From Winogradskyella sp. (GTDB taxonomy: Bacteria; Bacteroidota; Bacteroidia; Flavobacteriales; Flavobacteriaceae), in assembly GCF_013213975.1 (NCBI RefSeq), contig NZ_JABSST010000003.1, forward strand, positions 1 to 64,000: a stretch of 64,000 bases of DNA. Reading direction: 5' to 3'. Made by a program: the position numbers and the translations under genes. Below, piece by piece: positions 44,101 through 53,322 of this stretch. The stretch's first letter is position 1; every line of letters begins with the position of its first letter. Below the pieces are notes generated by a model, which worked only from the letters and a program-made list of their open reading frames with translations, made no database searches and was not told where the DNA came from.

Positions 44101-47100
44101 CTTACTTCTATTTCGAAGTTACCATCGATTAATTCACAGGTGTTGTTAAGTGTTGCAGAGATCACTGGTGTAGGATCTGCATCTACAATAACAGCTGGAC
44201 TAGAAACAATACACCCAAAAGCGTCTAAAACGTGAATGTAATACGTACCTGCATCTACGTTAAAAACACTATTGGTGTTCCATCCCGCATCGGTTAAAGG
44301 TGGGGTAGTAGCAGTAATTGTTATTTGATATTCGTAAGGAGCTGTGCCATTTTGACCAATTGCACTGATAACTCCTGAGTTAGGATTACAATTTGCATTC
44401 TGATCTACAGATACACTTAAATCTAAAGCTACAGGTGATTCTAAAATCTCAAAAATCTGAGATGCCGATTCACAACCATTAAAAGATCCTGTTCCATTTT
44501 CCGTAAAAACAATATAGTATTGACCTGCTGTAAGGGTTCCTGGATCTGGAGTTGTTACTGTTTCAGGCACACCAAATGTTACAGCTACGGAGTTAGGCCC
44601 ATCTACTAATTGGTTATCAAACGCCGAATAAATTGAATAATCTACAGAAGTGGTTGTGCTATCAAAATCGTTTATGGTAAACGTTACACTACCATCGGCA
44701 GCACCTAAACAACTGACATTAGTCGGAACTACGCTTGATGTCAATGCTGATACAGGATCTATCGCTGCATCTGCAGGCTTCACATAATAACAGTCCGTCA
44801 CCAAATCGTGAACTACAAATGTATACACTACACCTGGAATTAAATTTGTAAATGTTCTCACATTACCTCCTGGTGTATCTGGTGAAAAATAGGCTGATGT
44901 GTAAGGAATCGTATTAAATTCTATAATACCAAACTCATAACTTCCACTTCCTATGGCAGATATGGCAGTAACTTCGGCTGTACCACCTACGGTACAATCC
45001 GGAACTGCAACATTGACATTAATATCCAAATCTGACGGAGGTGAAGCTATTGTAATTTGTTGAGACAGACTACACCCATTAGCATCTACAACATTAATTG
45101 TGTAAATACCGAAATTGATAATATTAAAGGTGTGATCTTCATTCGTTGTTGCATTATATGGATTCCCTGCAATAACATCTCCAAAATTGTTAGTAATAAA
45201 ATACGTCATTGGTGTCGTACCACCTGTAACGTTTTCTACAGTGATGGATCCTAGCGAAGAACCACCTGGATTGTTACATGTGATGTCCACTTTACTTAAA
45301 TCAAAGTTAATAGCATCAGGTTCTGATAGTGATATGGTTTCAGTCGAAGCACATGAATTCGCATCTGTGATGGTAATCGTGTAATTACCAGCAGTTAATC
45401 CTGAGGTCTGTGTTCCATAATCTGTTCCAGTAGAATTATTAAATACATTAATCGTAAATGGTGGTGTACCAACAGTGTTATCAATAGTTATATCTATAGC
45501 ACCATTTGCATCACCATTACATAGAATTGGTTGGCTTTCAACCACAGCACTAAATGCTGGTGGTGTAATAGGGTTTATAGTGATAATAGATGACTGTGCT
45601 GAACAACCATTAGCATCCGTAATTTCAAATTGATAGGTTGCTGGTGTTGCTGTGCTATAAGAAAATGTACCAGCAGTAGAACCTACATTGGCAAATGGCC
45701 CTCCATTGATGGAAACTGCATAGTCAAAAGGTGCTGTACCCGATGCTGTACCGGTAAGCACGCCATCAGGAGTTGCTGTACAATCTAAATCTTCAGTTAA
45801 AATAACTGTAACTGTTGGCGTTGGGATTGGATCTATAGTATATGATTCAAAATAAATACAATCGTTTTCATCTCTTACCTGAAATGTATAAGTGTCTGGT
45901 GACAAACCCAAAAACACATTAGAGGCTTGATAAGCTGTTGTTGCAGTTGCTGGGGCTATAATTTGATATTCTAAAATTCCTGAGCCTCCAGATACGCTGG
46001 TGATAGTGACATCACTAGTTAAGGCTGGACATACAACAGGTGTACTGGTGATGTCCATATCTGTTGGTGGATTAAGTGCATCAATTACAATGTCATTAGT
46101 AATCGCAGTACAACTATTTGTATCGCTAATCGTAATTGTATAGGTGCCTTGAGTTAATCCATTAAATATATTACTAGACTGAAAATTAACACCATCGATA
46201 CTATATTCATAAGGAGGTGCTCCTCCAGTAACTCCTGTCACCGTAATTGATCCTTCTCCAATACATGTATAATCTGCTGTTAAATCTGCAGTGCCAGATA
46301 TCGCAATATTCTCATTAATGGTAACTGTCTGTGGATCCGATGTACAAATGGAACTGCCTATTGTATATTGAACAACAACATCATAATCACCAGCTGTAAG
46401 TCCAGTAAATACATTTGAATTTGAAAAGGATGCACCACCATTAGTACTGTAAGCTATAGTATTTCCGTTGGCATTAGTAATATCAATAGTTATCGACCCT
46501 GTATTACCAATTCCACCACACAATATATCTGTAGGTGTTATCGTAAATTCTGGCGGTAAAAAAGCATCAACCATTATTGATGTGCTTGCTGAACAGTTAT
46601 TAGAATCTACAACTAAGATATCATATGTTCCAGCAGCGTTTACAACGATTGTAGGAACTGTTTGAAAATCTGTAGCTCCATTTATAAAGTAAAAATATGG
46701 CGGAGTACCACCTTCTGGATAAATCGTAATCTCACCATCGGTGCAATCTAATGGAGCGGTTAATGCAGCAGTTACTGTTAATAAAGGCGGCTCAATGATT
46801 GTAATAGTTTCAGTATGCAAACATCCATCTTCAGTTTCTACAGTGGCTGTGTAGGTTCCTGGATTTAAATTATCAAAACTATAGGTATTTTCTGTTATAG
46901 GACCTACAGTATTAACCAAAGTTCCTCCTTGTTCTAGGGTAAATGTATACTGAGGATCTACATCATTAGCAGCCAATTGAATACTTCCTAATTCCCCATG
47001 ACATAAAGGTTGAGAAACTGTTGATGTTACTGTAAAATCTCGTTCTCTTATAAGTACATCTGGGACAGAGAAAATACATGGATTTGTAGGCACACCTATT

Positions 47101-49400
47101 TGTCTTACAAAAACAGAATATGTTCCAGGTGTATTTATTGTAAACACATTACTCGTTTGATAGTTTGCGCCATCGATACTATACTCGTATCCAGAAGGCA
47201 CATCATTAACCATAATACTTCCTGAAGTCGTACAAATTATATCTGTCGCCACTACTGTTGGCACTAATAGATTTTGAAATACATTAAAGTAGAATCTATT
47301 AAAACAACCACCTGGATAGTTAATAGTTAATCGGAATTGACCCGCTGAATCTACCAAAAAATCAGGTCCTACAGCAACTTGGTTCCAAATACAAGCAGAA
47401 TCTTCATTTGCACAATCGGCATCAGCAACTGCAGTACAGCTAGACGCGTCTAATTGTTCCCAAATTATAGAAGTAGAATCAGAAATATTAGTTTCTATAA
47501 ATCGTGTATCATCTGCACCGCATAAGAAAATAAGCGGTAATAACTTTCCATCATTTGGACAAGTCACAATTTCGTCAGCATATGGAATAACAGGGTTCTC
47601 CACGTCACCACCAAAAAGTGCAACCTCATAAATCTGTTCTATTGATTGACAAGGGGCAACGGCATTATTAAATGAATAATACGTTCCTGTAGACGTCACT
47701 GTAATCGTCTGTGTATCACCTATTACAGGAGTTCCTGTTGGACTTGTTGACCAAATGTAAGAATCATAGCCTCCCGCAGCGGTTAATTCGACACTGTCAC
47801 CACATAGAATAACCTCCTCTAAAAATTCACAATCCAGATCAGCCAAGAAGTTCGTAGCTTCAGGAGATACTAAACATCCTGTATTTGTATTAATACTTGG
47901 ATCATCTGTTATTTGAAAAGATGGATTAAAGAAGCCATTATAAGTCGCAAAGGCCTGGTTATTTATTATATTAGAACAGGCGTCGGCTAAATCTCCGCAC
48001 GAATTCACAACTTCAACTTCTATTCTTATCTCATAGCGTGGATCATTTTCTTCAACAAGTGAATTATCAATATCCAAAACTAATTCTCTTGTTACTGGGT
48101 TATAACTTGCTACTGTAACACCTGGTGGTAATATGAGATCTGTTGAATGATCATAAACAATGTTTATTGGAAGAATATCACGTATTTGAAAATTAGTTGC
48201 ATTATCGTTACCAATGTTTTGAAATCCAATCACATAATTTAATGGAGATCCAAGTCCGACTAATGCCCCACCGATATCATTACCTGTTTCATCTTCAACC
48301 GTTTTGGTAAGAACAATATCTGGCTCAATAATCTCAACTGCAAAAGCAAAGAAATATGGGAAATATGTGTCACCACTTGTTTCTAACCGAATTGTACCTG
48401 ATGTAGCACCATTGGCAATTACAGAATTGCCAGGATTTGGAATTGCAATCATCCCCGTATCAAAACCCAAAGTGTTTGTACTATTTGGAATACGATTATT
48501 AACGGGAGTAGCATCTAAACTGGTCACGGAACTATTAAAGAAATTAGACACAGGACGATCTACTGTTGACAAGCTAACTCCATTAAGTCTTAATCGATCA
48601 CCTAAAATTGGACGATCACCTTCTAAGGAAGCGAAGGCAAAATTAGCCCTAACGGGTGCTGGAGCAGGGACAGTTCTAAAACCATCAACAGGAACATCTA
48701 AATTTGGATTTCCACCAGCTACACTTATGGCACTAAAGCCATCAAAACTTGTAATTGATTTACCAGGTAGAGTAGGATCTTCGTAAACAATAAAAAGTGA
48801 CCATCCTGCTGATTGTCCAGTTCCATTATAAGGATTAAATGTAGACGTTTCTCCAAGACCTGAAGAAACATTTGCTACGGTATAAGTTCCTAAATCACCA
48901 CCTTGACCATAGCTAGTCACAATATTTGTAACATCAGCAAAACAGGCGTATGAAAAACTATTTCCTCCATCAACGGAAGATCCACCAGCTTCAAAAATAA
49001 CTGTTCCAGAGATATCATTATAGCCACCTGTTGGACCTTTAAGTTTTACTTCAGTAATAGGTTCATCTCCTGGATTAACAGCACCCCAATACAATCCTGC
49101 ATATATAATCCTATAGCAGTCAGGATTTGGAATTTCTAAATCCGCACTTGATGAACTAAATGTTGTTGGATCACCATCAATATCTATGTATTGCATATCT
49201 ACATTGTGATTGTAGACAGATCCATTATTAAATGGATTATTATCAGGTCCGAGAATGTTGTTTCCGATTAAAACAATATCGCCTTTTAAATCTTCGTTGA
49301 ACCTTGGTGTGAAAGGCACATAATTCTGCGCAAATGATGTGATCCCGAAACACAATATTAACACTAGTGCTAACGTATTTGAAAATGTAGGTCTTTTCAT
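41178..49400 (-). CDS. Giant SprB-repeat adhesin with T9SS type B (gliding-motility C-terminal) sorting domain
   Basis: The protein starts best at the ATG at 49400 (MKRPTFSNTLALVLILCFG); the track adds 13 codons. It has about 2740 residues. A signal peptide is followed by an N-terminal adhesin region with a DUF11 domain (about 360-480: LTKTVEDETGNDIGGALVGL). After several Cys-containing modules, about 20 tandem SprB-type repeats of roughly 75-95 residues each run from about 730 to 2600 (PYEYSIDG, CNGDANGAIDI, AGNYTITITDANSC). It ends with the type B sorting domain (IPNWFTPNGDGQYDTW, IFDRYGRKVA, DGRYNGNELPTGDYWFVVK). SprB-like proteins are cell-surface filaments for gliding or attachment. It is flanked by two PorP/SprF genes. 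Confidence 0.95.
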   Translation of the reverse strand: MKRPTFSNTLALVLILCFGITSFAQNYVPFTPRFNEDLKGDIVLIGNNILGPDNNPFNNGSVYNHNVDMQYIDIDGDPTTFSSSSADLEIPNPDCYRIIYAGLYWGAVNPGDEPITEVKLKGPTGGYNDISGTVIFEAGGSSVDGGNSFSYACFADVTNIVTSYGQGGDLGTYTVANVSSGLGETSTFNPYNGTGQSAGWSLFIVYEDPTLPGKSITSFDGFSAISVAGGNPNLDVPVDGFRTVPAPAPVRANFAFASLEGDRPILGDRLRLNGVSLSTVDRPVSNFFNSSVTSLDATPVNNRIPNSTNTLGFDTGMIAIPNPGNSVIANGATSGTIRLETSGDTYFPYFFAFAVEIIEPDIVLTKTVEDETGNDIGGALVGLGSPLNYVIGFQNIGNDNATNFQIRDILPINIVYDHSTDLILPPGVTVASYNPVTRELVLDIDNSLVEENDPRYEIRIEVEVVNSCGDLADACSNIINNQAFATYNGFFNPSFQITDDPSINTNTGCLVSPEATNFLADLDCEFLEEVILCGDSVELTAAGGYDSYIWSTSPTGTPVIGDTQTITVTSTGTYYSFNNAVAPCQSIEQIYEVALFGGDVENPVIPYADEIVTCPNDGKLLPLIFLCGADDTRFIETNISDSTSIIWEQLDASSCTAVADADCANEDSACIWNQVAVGPDFLVDSAGQFRLTINYPGGCFNRFYFNVFQNLLVPTVVATDIICTTSGSIMVNDVPSGYEYSIDGANYQTSNVFTINTPGTYSVFVRQIGVPTNPCIFSVPDVLIRERDFTVTSTVSQPLCHGELGSIQLAANDVDPQYTFTLEQGGTLVNTVGPITENTYSFDNLNPGTYTATVETEDGCLHTETITIIEPPLLTVTAALTAPLDCTDGEITIYPEGGTPPYFYFINGATDFQTVPTIVVNAAGTYDILVVDSNNCSASTSIMVDAFLPPEFTITPTDILCGGIGNTGSITIDITNANGNTIAYSTNGGASFSNSNVFTGLTAGDYDVVVQYTIGSSICTSDPQTVTINENIAISGTADLTADYTCIGEGSITVTGVTGGAPPYEYSIDGVNFQSSNIFNGLTQGTYTITISDTNSCTAITNDIVIDALNPPTDMDITSTPVVCPALTSDVTITSVSGGSGILEYQIIAPATATTAYQASNVFLGLSPDTYTFQVRDENDCIYFESYTIDPIPTPTVTVILTEDLDCTATPDGVLTGTASGTAPFDYAVSINGGPFANVGSTAGTFSYSTATPATYQFEITDANGCSAQSSIITINPITPPAFSAVVESQPILCNGDANGAIDITIDNTVGTPPFTINVFNNSTGTDYGTQTSGLTAGNYTITITDANSCASTETISLSEPDAINFDLSKVDITCNNPGGSSLGSITVENVTGGTTPMTYFITNNFGDVIAGNPYNATTNEDHTFNIINFGIYTINVVDANGCSLSQQITIASPPSDLDINVNVAVPDCTVGGTAEVTAISAIGSGSYEFGIIEFNTIPYTSAYFSPDTPGGNVRTFTNLIPGVVYTFVVHDLVTDCYYVKPADAAIDPVSALTSSVVPTNVSCLGAADGSVTFTINDFDSTTTSVDYSIYSAFDNQLVDGPNSVAVTFGVPETVTTPDPGTLTAGQYYIVFTENGTGSFNGCESASQIFEILESPVALDLSVSVDQNANCNPNSGVISAIGQNGTAPYEYQITITATTPPLTDAGWNTNSVFNVDAGTYYIHVLDAFGCIVSSPAVIVDADPTPVISATLNNTCELIDGNFEIEVSLDTPSIAPYSYSIDGGAFQNQTAPFTISNLFVGTHTIEVQDANGCSNLISIDINAPIDVLAEATTLPSCNNDDGVITLTGSGGSGSYTYSIAPNPATISLSGNTFTGVPSGIYAITITDSITSCTSEVSVSVPEAIIPMFTLSSTSVTCFGDNTGSFDINVTNYSGAYTYEVFDDLGVSVTGVVNANTSTNPLTVNGMNAGSFSVVITETDIPFCSNTANIVISSPQEALSIVVTETSNVTCNNNQGTITAIANGGWGDYEFELTGGVTVAYSSNNVFENLSAGTYTVNVRDAEGCIASEVITLNTPNPIAATFTPSTSVLSCFGNQDASITITAVSGGEGANYVYTLNTILPVVSSSGPQTSNVFNDLGAGTYNVTITDGFGCEMTSLDIVIANPTPLDVDLVRASTQTCLTASTLTLSVNGGTGPYEYSNTENFTTVLGSFNTSTTFSALEGTYAFYVRDANGCISNASNEITIDPLPELVINLESSNSFINCAGDNTGSILATAQGGLGDYSYTLQDSLGNPLNATQSSPGYFTDLVAGDYIVYVESGDCNETTAIITITEPNAQLEATIAINDVTCSGDDNGFVEITASGGTGTIQYAISPQLNQFFETNTFTNLAAGDYTVIVQDQLGCYLTFNFTITNPDPVLITIVPDSLFPELCDGDENGEFSIDISGGNMPYSVSLDNYDGPYTTGGPTQTEFDFTDLAGGDHIVYIRDAQGCESQWNITFPESVTIDPEVTVEFTCENNTQVNRVTVTVDDSLTDPSDLDYSLNGGPYQLSNVFTNVPAGTNQYINVRHSNGCIQTTEFFDIEDLDDIALTLSEGEINEIIASPSGGSGDYTFSMNGEDYGTQSTFIITESGIYTIIVTDSNGCRAEAQIELEFVDICIPNWFTPNGDGQYDTWAPGCAENYPNLTFDIFDRYGRKVAAYRVGEVWDGRYNGNELPTGDYWFVVKTNDPNVNKELVGHFTLYR

Positions 49401-49467
49401 GATACTTGATTTTATTTCCTCATCAATCTCATAGGGCAATGAAATCGAGAAGAACTGCTTAACTTAT

Positions 49468-51798
49468 TTAATTTTCTATTTTTATGAGTGACATTTTAAT
49501 ATTATAAGGTCGATCTCCTTTATTCTCCATAGCTTTATTAGCAGCACTAATACTATCAAATTTATTATAGTATATATAGTATTTACTCGAACTGATATCG
49601 TAGAAGAAATCTACATTAGCGCGACCAGAAGCTACAACTTTAGTTAAAAATTCATTTCGTTTATTTATATCACTGTGTACCGCAATGACTAAATAATATC
49701 CACTTTCAGTATTCTTTACATTCTTTAAAATCTTAATGTTATCACTTTGCTCTTCCCCAAAATCAAAATCATCTGATGTGTATGGACTTACGGGTGGCTT
49801 TGTTGTTCGTTTAATATTCGCTAACATTGCTCGGTCTTGCGCATATCTATCCTCTTCATTATCATAGGCCGCACGCTTAATACGTCTTCTTTTTTCGAAC
49901 TCTGTAGCTATTCTAATTTCTTCAAGACGAACTTCTAACTGCTGTTTGATTTCTTTAGCCTTTAGTTGATCCTCCTGTATATCTTGGATCTTCTTTTTGT
50001 AGAATAAATTAACTTCATCTAATTCAGTGGTTTTAAACCTTAACTCGTAAAGAGCATTTAATGAATCAATCTTTTCACCTTGTAATTTTATAACCGCTTC
50101 CAAATCTGCATTGATAGCATTAAGTCTATTATTTTCTTCAGTTACACTTTTGAATGGTTTTGGTTGTACAGCAATACCTTGTTCACTTAAATCATTTTCT
50201 TCTTTTAGATCTTTAAGATCTTCATCCTTTATTTCGATTATATTTTTGAACTCATCCAGCAGTCTATTCTGTTCAGTCTTTGAACTTTCAGCATCTTTCG
50301 TCAAGGTTGCGATGGATTTACCTATTTCATCCTTAGGATTTTCAATGAGCTCTTGTCGTTGTCTTTCTGCTTCTAAAGCTTGTGCTTCAGCTAATAATTT
50401 AGCTTGTTCTGCAGCTGCTTCTTTTGCTCGTTGCGCTTCAGCTTCTTCCTTCGCGTTTTGTTCTGCAAGTAATTTTTCTTGGGCTTCTTTAGCTTTTTGT
50501 TCTTCAAGGAGTTTAGCCTGTCTCGCAGCTTCCTCTCGTTCTTTCTTCTCGGCATCCTGGATAGCTTGTTGCTCTGCAAGTAATTTTGCTTCTGCTTCAA
50601 TTTTTGCATTCGTTTCAGCAACCTCTCTAGCTTTTTCTGCTGCTTCTTTTGGTTCTTGAGGTTCTATTTCACGCTTAGCTTTCTTTTCAGCTTCTGGTTT
50701 TGCATTTTTCTCAGTGACTTTAAGAGCATTTGCATCTGACTCACGATCTAATTTTGCTTGTTCTCTTCGTTCTGCAGCTCGTGCTCTAATGCCAGCTAAT
50801 TCTTCTTCTGATGCCTTAACAATAGGACGTTTTCGCTTTTTGGAGAATAGTCCACTAACTTTTTCATCACCAGTATAGTCATACTTTTTTCTTGGAATAA
50901 ATCTGTAGGCTAAAGAGACTTCATGAGAAGAACCAAATTCAACCAACTCACCAATGGCCTTTTCAATATTATATTCTAATGCAATATTTTTAGTGATATT
51001 AAGTCCAAGTCCTCCAGACACACCAAATCGGCTATTATAGCCAACTTGAAACCAGATGCCTTTAGGTACACTAAGAGCGGCTAGTCCTGAAATGATAGTT
51101 TCGTCTTTTCTAAATTCTGACATTATCAATCCTGAAAATTTTGTGTCCTTAAAAAATCCACGCCCCTTAAAAAAACCGGTATGCATAACATGAGCCTGAA
51201 TGCCTTGTCTAGGATCGTCTTGAATCATTTCTGATGTCTCAAAATTGTAAAGAACAAGATTATTAATAGCAACACCAAAATCTAAAAATGTTGTACCGAA
51301 GTTTACACCAGGGTTAAGCGTAAATAAAAAGTTCTCTGGAACATTTTGTAATGAAGGATCATCAAAATTGGTAATGACATTCGAAGTATTAATTCCGCTT
51401 TTATAAGCAGCAACATTAAGCCCAAAAGTCAAATTTTTATCCGTATTTAATTTAACGTTATATGCAAAGTTTAAAAGACCTCCGAAAGTGGTTAGGACAC
51501 CATAATTCTGTTGAAAGGCGGATATGCCAGCGCCAATATTCTCTGCGAACCTTCCAGAAAAACTCCCAACAAATGTTTCTGGAGCATTATTAAACTGAAT
51601 GTTTTCGCGCTTATTATTAAAACTTATATATTTATGTTGTTCTCTAACAAAAGTGAAGGGAGGGCTCATAGCTTAACGGATAAAAACCAAAGAATTTCGA
51701 ATTGGCAAATCAAAAGAAACAACACCATCATCTTGCTGAGACCAGCTTAGCTGGGCAGCTAAAAATAACACTAATAGGATTGATAAACTTCGTTTCAT
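49468..51798 (-). pseudogene. PorP/SprF-type T9SS protein with coiled coil and SPOR-like C-terminus, interrupted by in-frame TAA
   Basis: The natural start is the ATG at 51798 giving a signal peptide (SLSILLVLFLAAQLSWSQQ) and the start of a PorP/SprF barrel (SFDLPIRNSLVFIR). It is cut by TAA at 51673-51675 and resumes in the same frame as MSPPFTFVREQHKYISF, normal for the family. A tyrosine codon is expected at the stop. Downstream parts are a barrel to about residue 310, a Lys/Glu/Ala coiled coil (about 330-480), a second coiled region, and a C-terminal SPOR-like domain (GYYLVIAVHSDINKRNEFL). The gene is otherwise intact over 775 codons. It follows directly on the upstream type B gene (TAAATG). 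Confidence 0.85.
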
Positions 51799-53268
51799 TT
51801 ATTTGATTACTGTTATAGTCCCTTTTTTTACGTCACCATCAGTCTTAGTAATGACGTAATAATATAGTTGATTAATACTGGTAAGATTTAAATCAGCAAT
51901 AGGCCAATTATTTTGATAGTCCATTGTTTGAAATACGACTTTACCTTGTTCATTATAAATAATTACCTCTGTATTTGTTCCAGTTGTATATTGCAATGGT
52001 AAAATCCAAGTGTCATTATTTAAATCGCCATTAGGACTAATCATATTTGGAATATTGTCAACATCTGGAAATGGATCAAAACCTTCTTCGATGGTGAATT
52101 CATAAATAACAGAAGCTTCACATCCTGTAGTTTCTGTAATCACAACAGTATAATCGCCAAATTCTGTAGCGTTATACGTATTACCTGTTGCGCCAGCAAT
52201 AACTTGACTATTTAAAAACCAGGTAAATTCTGGAGTAACGGCATTATTAATGACTTCGATACTTAAGGTTTCGCCTTCTATCAAATAATTAAGTTCTTCA
52301 ACATTTATATCGCTATTAAACAGCTCACTCACTAAATCGATAGAACCAAAAGCTGAACATACTCCTAGATTTACTTGCACTGAAAACGTACCAGACTCAT
52401 CGGTTTGGATACTTTGGCCTGTTGCATCAGGAATGGCTACACCATCTTTAAACCATTGGTAACTATTACCGCCTAAAGTAGTTAATGTAGTTAGTCCCTG
52501 TTCTGGGCAATATGGATTCCCTAAACTTGAGACGATAGTAGCGTCTGCTTCACCACTTGCACTTGCTTCACTAATAGTAACTCTATTTGAAAATGAATTA
52601 GAAGTACAAGTTCCATAATTCGTTTCAACAAAGAATGTTCCTTCTTCACTAACTGAAAGAGAAGGACCAGAGGCCACAAAAACTGCAGTTGTTTCGCTAA
52701 TTTCTTTGTACCAATTGAACGTTAAAGAGGGGTAGTTTAAAGGCGAATCATTGTTGCCTGTTCCCGGATTATCAATCGTTAACAAATAACTGCCACCTGT
52801 ACAATAGGCACCTGTTGAAACAAGATTATTAATCGTAAAAGGGGAGTCCTGCAATTTATAGTAAGCCGCAAAGGACGTTGAAGGAGTACTTGTTGCTACA
52901 GGAGAGGTACTTTTAATTCTTATTCTATAATTCTCGCCAGAAGTTTCTTCAGGTATTGAAAAATCTAAAGACGCAGGAGACGTAGTTACAGAACCAGAAG
53001 GTGAAGTATAAAGTATTGTTGCTCCGGAGAAATCACCATCTGCATTAGACATTTCCACAATAAATTGATTAGAGGCATCTAATGCAGATTCTGGTGAAAA
53101 AGCAAACGTAACACTATAAGAGTTAAAACTTTCACTAGCACAAGCTTGACTAAAGCCCAAATTAGGTTGTCCAATTGCCAATTGTGCATTAAGTAGCTGT
53201 ATTGACAATAATGTCAAGACGAGACATAGTGTTATAAACAGTGTTTTTAGGTTAACGGATTGGATCAT
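51799..53268 (-). CDS. Secreted protein with T9SS type B sorting domain (gliding-motility-associated C-terminal domain)
   Basis: The 489-residue protein has a signal peptide (TLFITLCLVLTLLSIQLLNA) and Ig/PKD-like modules containing paired cysteines (SYLLTIDNPGTG, YCPEQGLTTLTT, EFTWFLNSQVIAGATG). The C-terminal CHU_C/type B domain shows NMISPNGDLNNDTWILP, VIIYNEQGKVVFQ and INQLYYYVITKTDGDVKKG. It is likely displayed on the surface or released by T9SS with the help of the adjacent PorP/SprF protein, whose start codon directly follows its stop. Binding partner unknown. Confidence 0.92.
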   Translation of the reverse strand: MIQSVNLKTLFITLCLVLTLLSIQLLNAQLAIGQPNLGFSQACASESFNSYSVTFAFSPESALDASNQFIVEMSNADGDFSGATILYTSPSGSVTTSPASLDFSIPEETSGENYRIRIKSTSPVATSTPSTSFAAYYKLQDSPFTINNLVSTGAYCTGGSYLLTIDNPGTGNNDSPLNYPSLTFNWYKEISETTAVFVASGPSLSVSEEGTFFVETNYGTCTSNSFSNRVTISEASASGEADATIVSSLGNPYCPEQGLTTLTTLGGNSYQWFKDGVAIPDATGQSIQTDESGTFSVQVNLGVCSAFGSIDLVSELFNSDINVEELNYLIEGETLSIEVINNAVTPEFTWFLNSQVIAGATGNTYNATEFGDYTVVITETTGCEASVIYEFTIEEGFDPFPDVDNIPNMISPNGDLNNDTWILPLQYTTGTNTEVIIYNEQGKVVFQTMDYQNNWPIADLNLTSINQLYYYVITKTDGDVKKGTITVIK

Positions 53269-53322
53269 TGTGTGTTAGGGCTGTAGTTGTCTTATCTATA
53301 AGCTAGAGATCGTTAGAAATTT

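Noticed and set aside
48304-48786. Plus-strand ORF of 160 residues
   Set aside because: It lies wholly inside the giant adhesin gene in antisense and has no recognisable features; it is a shadow.
41178-49400. Tandem repeats in the 41-49 kb region as CRISPR or DNA-level repeats
   Set aside because: The repetition is at protein level (SprB-type modules of variable sequence). There are no identical short repeats with uniform spacers.
50111-50659. Plus-strand ORF of 182 residues (Ser/Ala/Phe/Cys-rich)
   Set aside because: It is antisense to the Lys/Glu/Ala-rich coiled coil of the PorP/SprF-SPOR protein. Its strange composition is what the reverse frame of such repeats produces.
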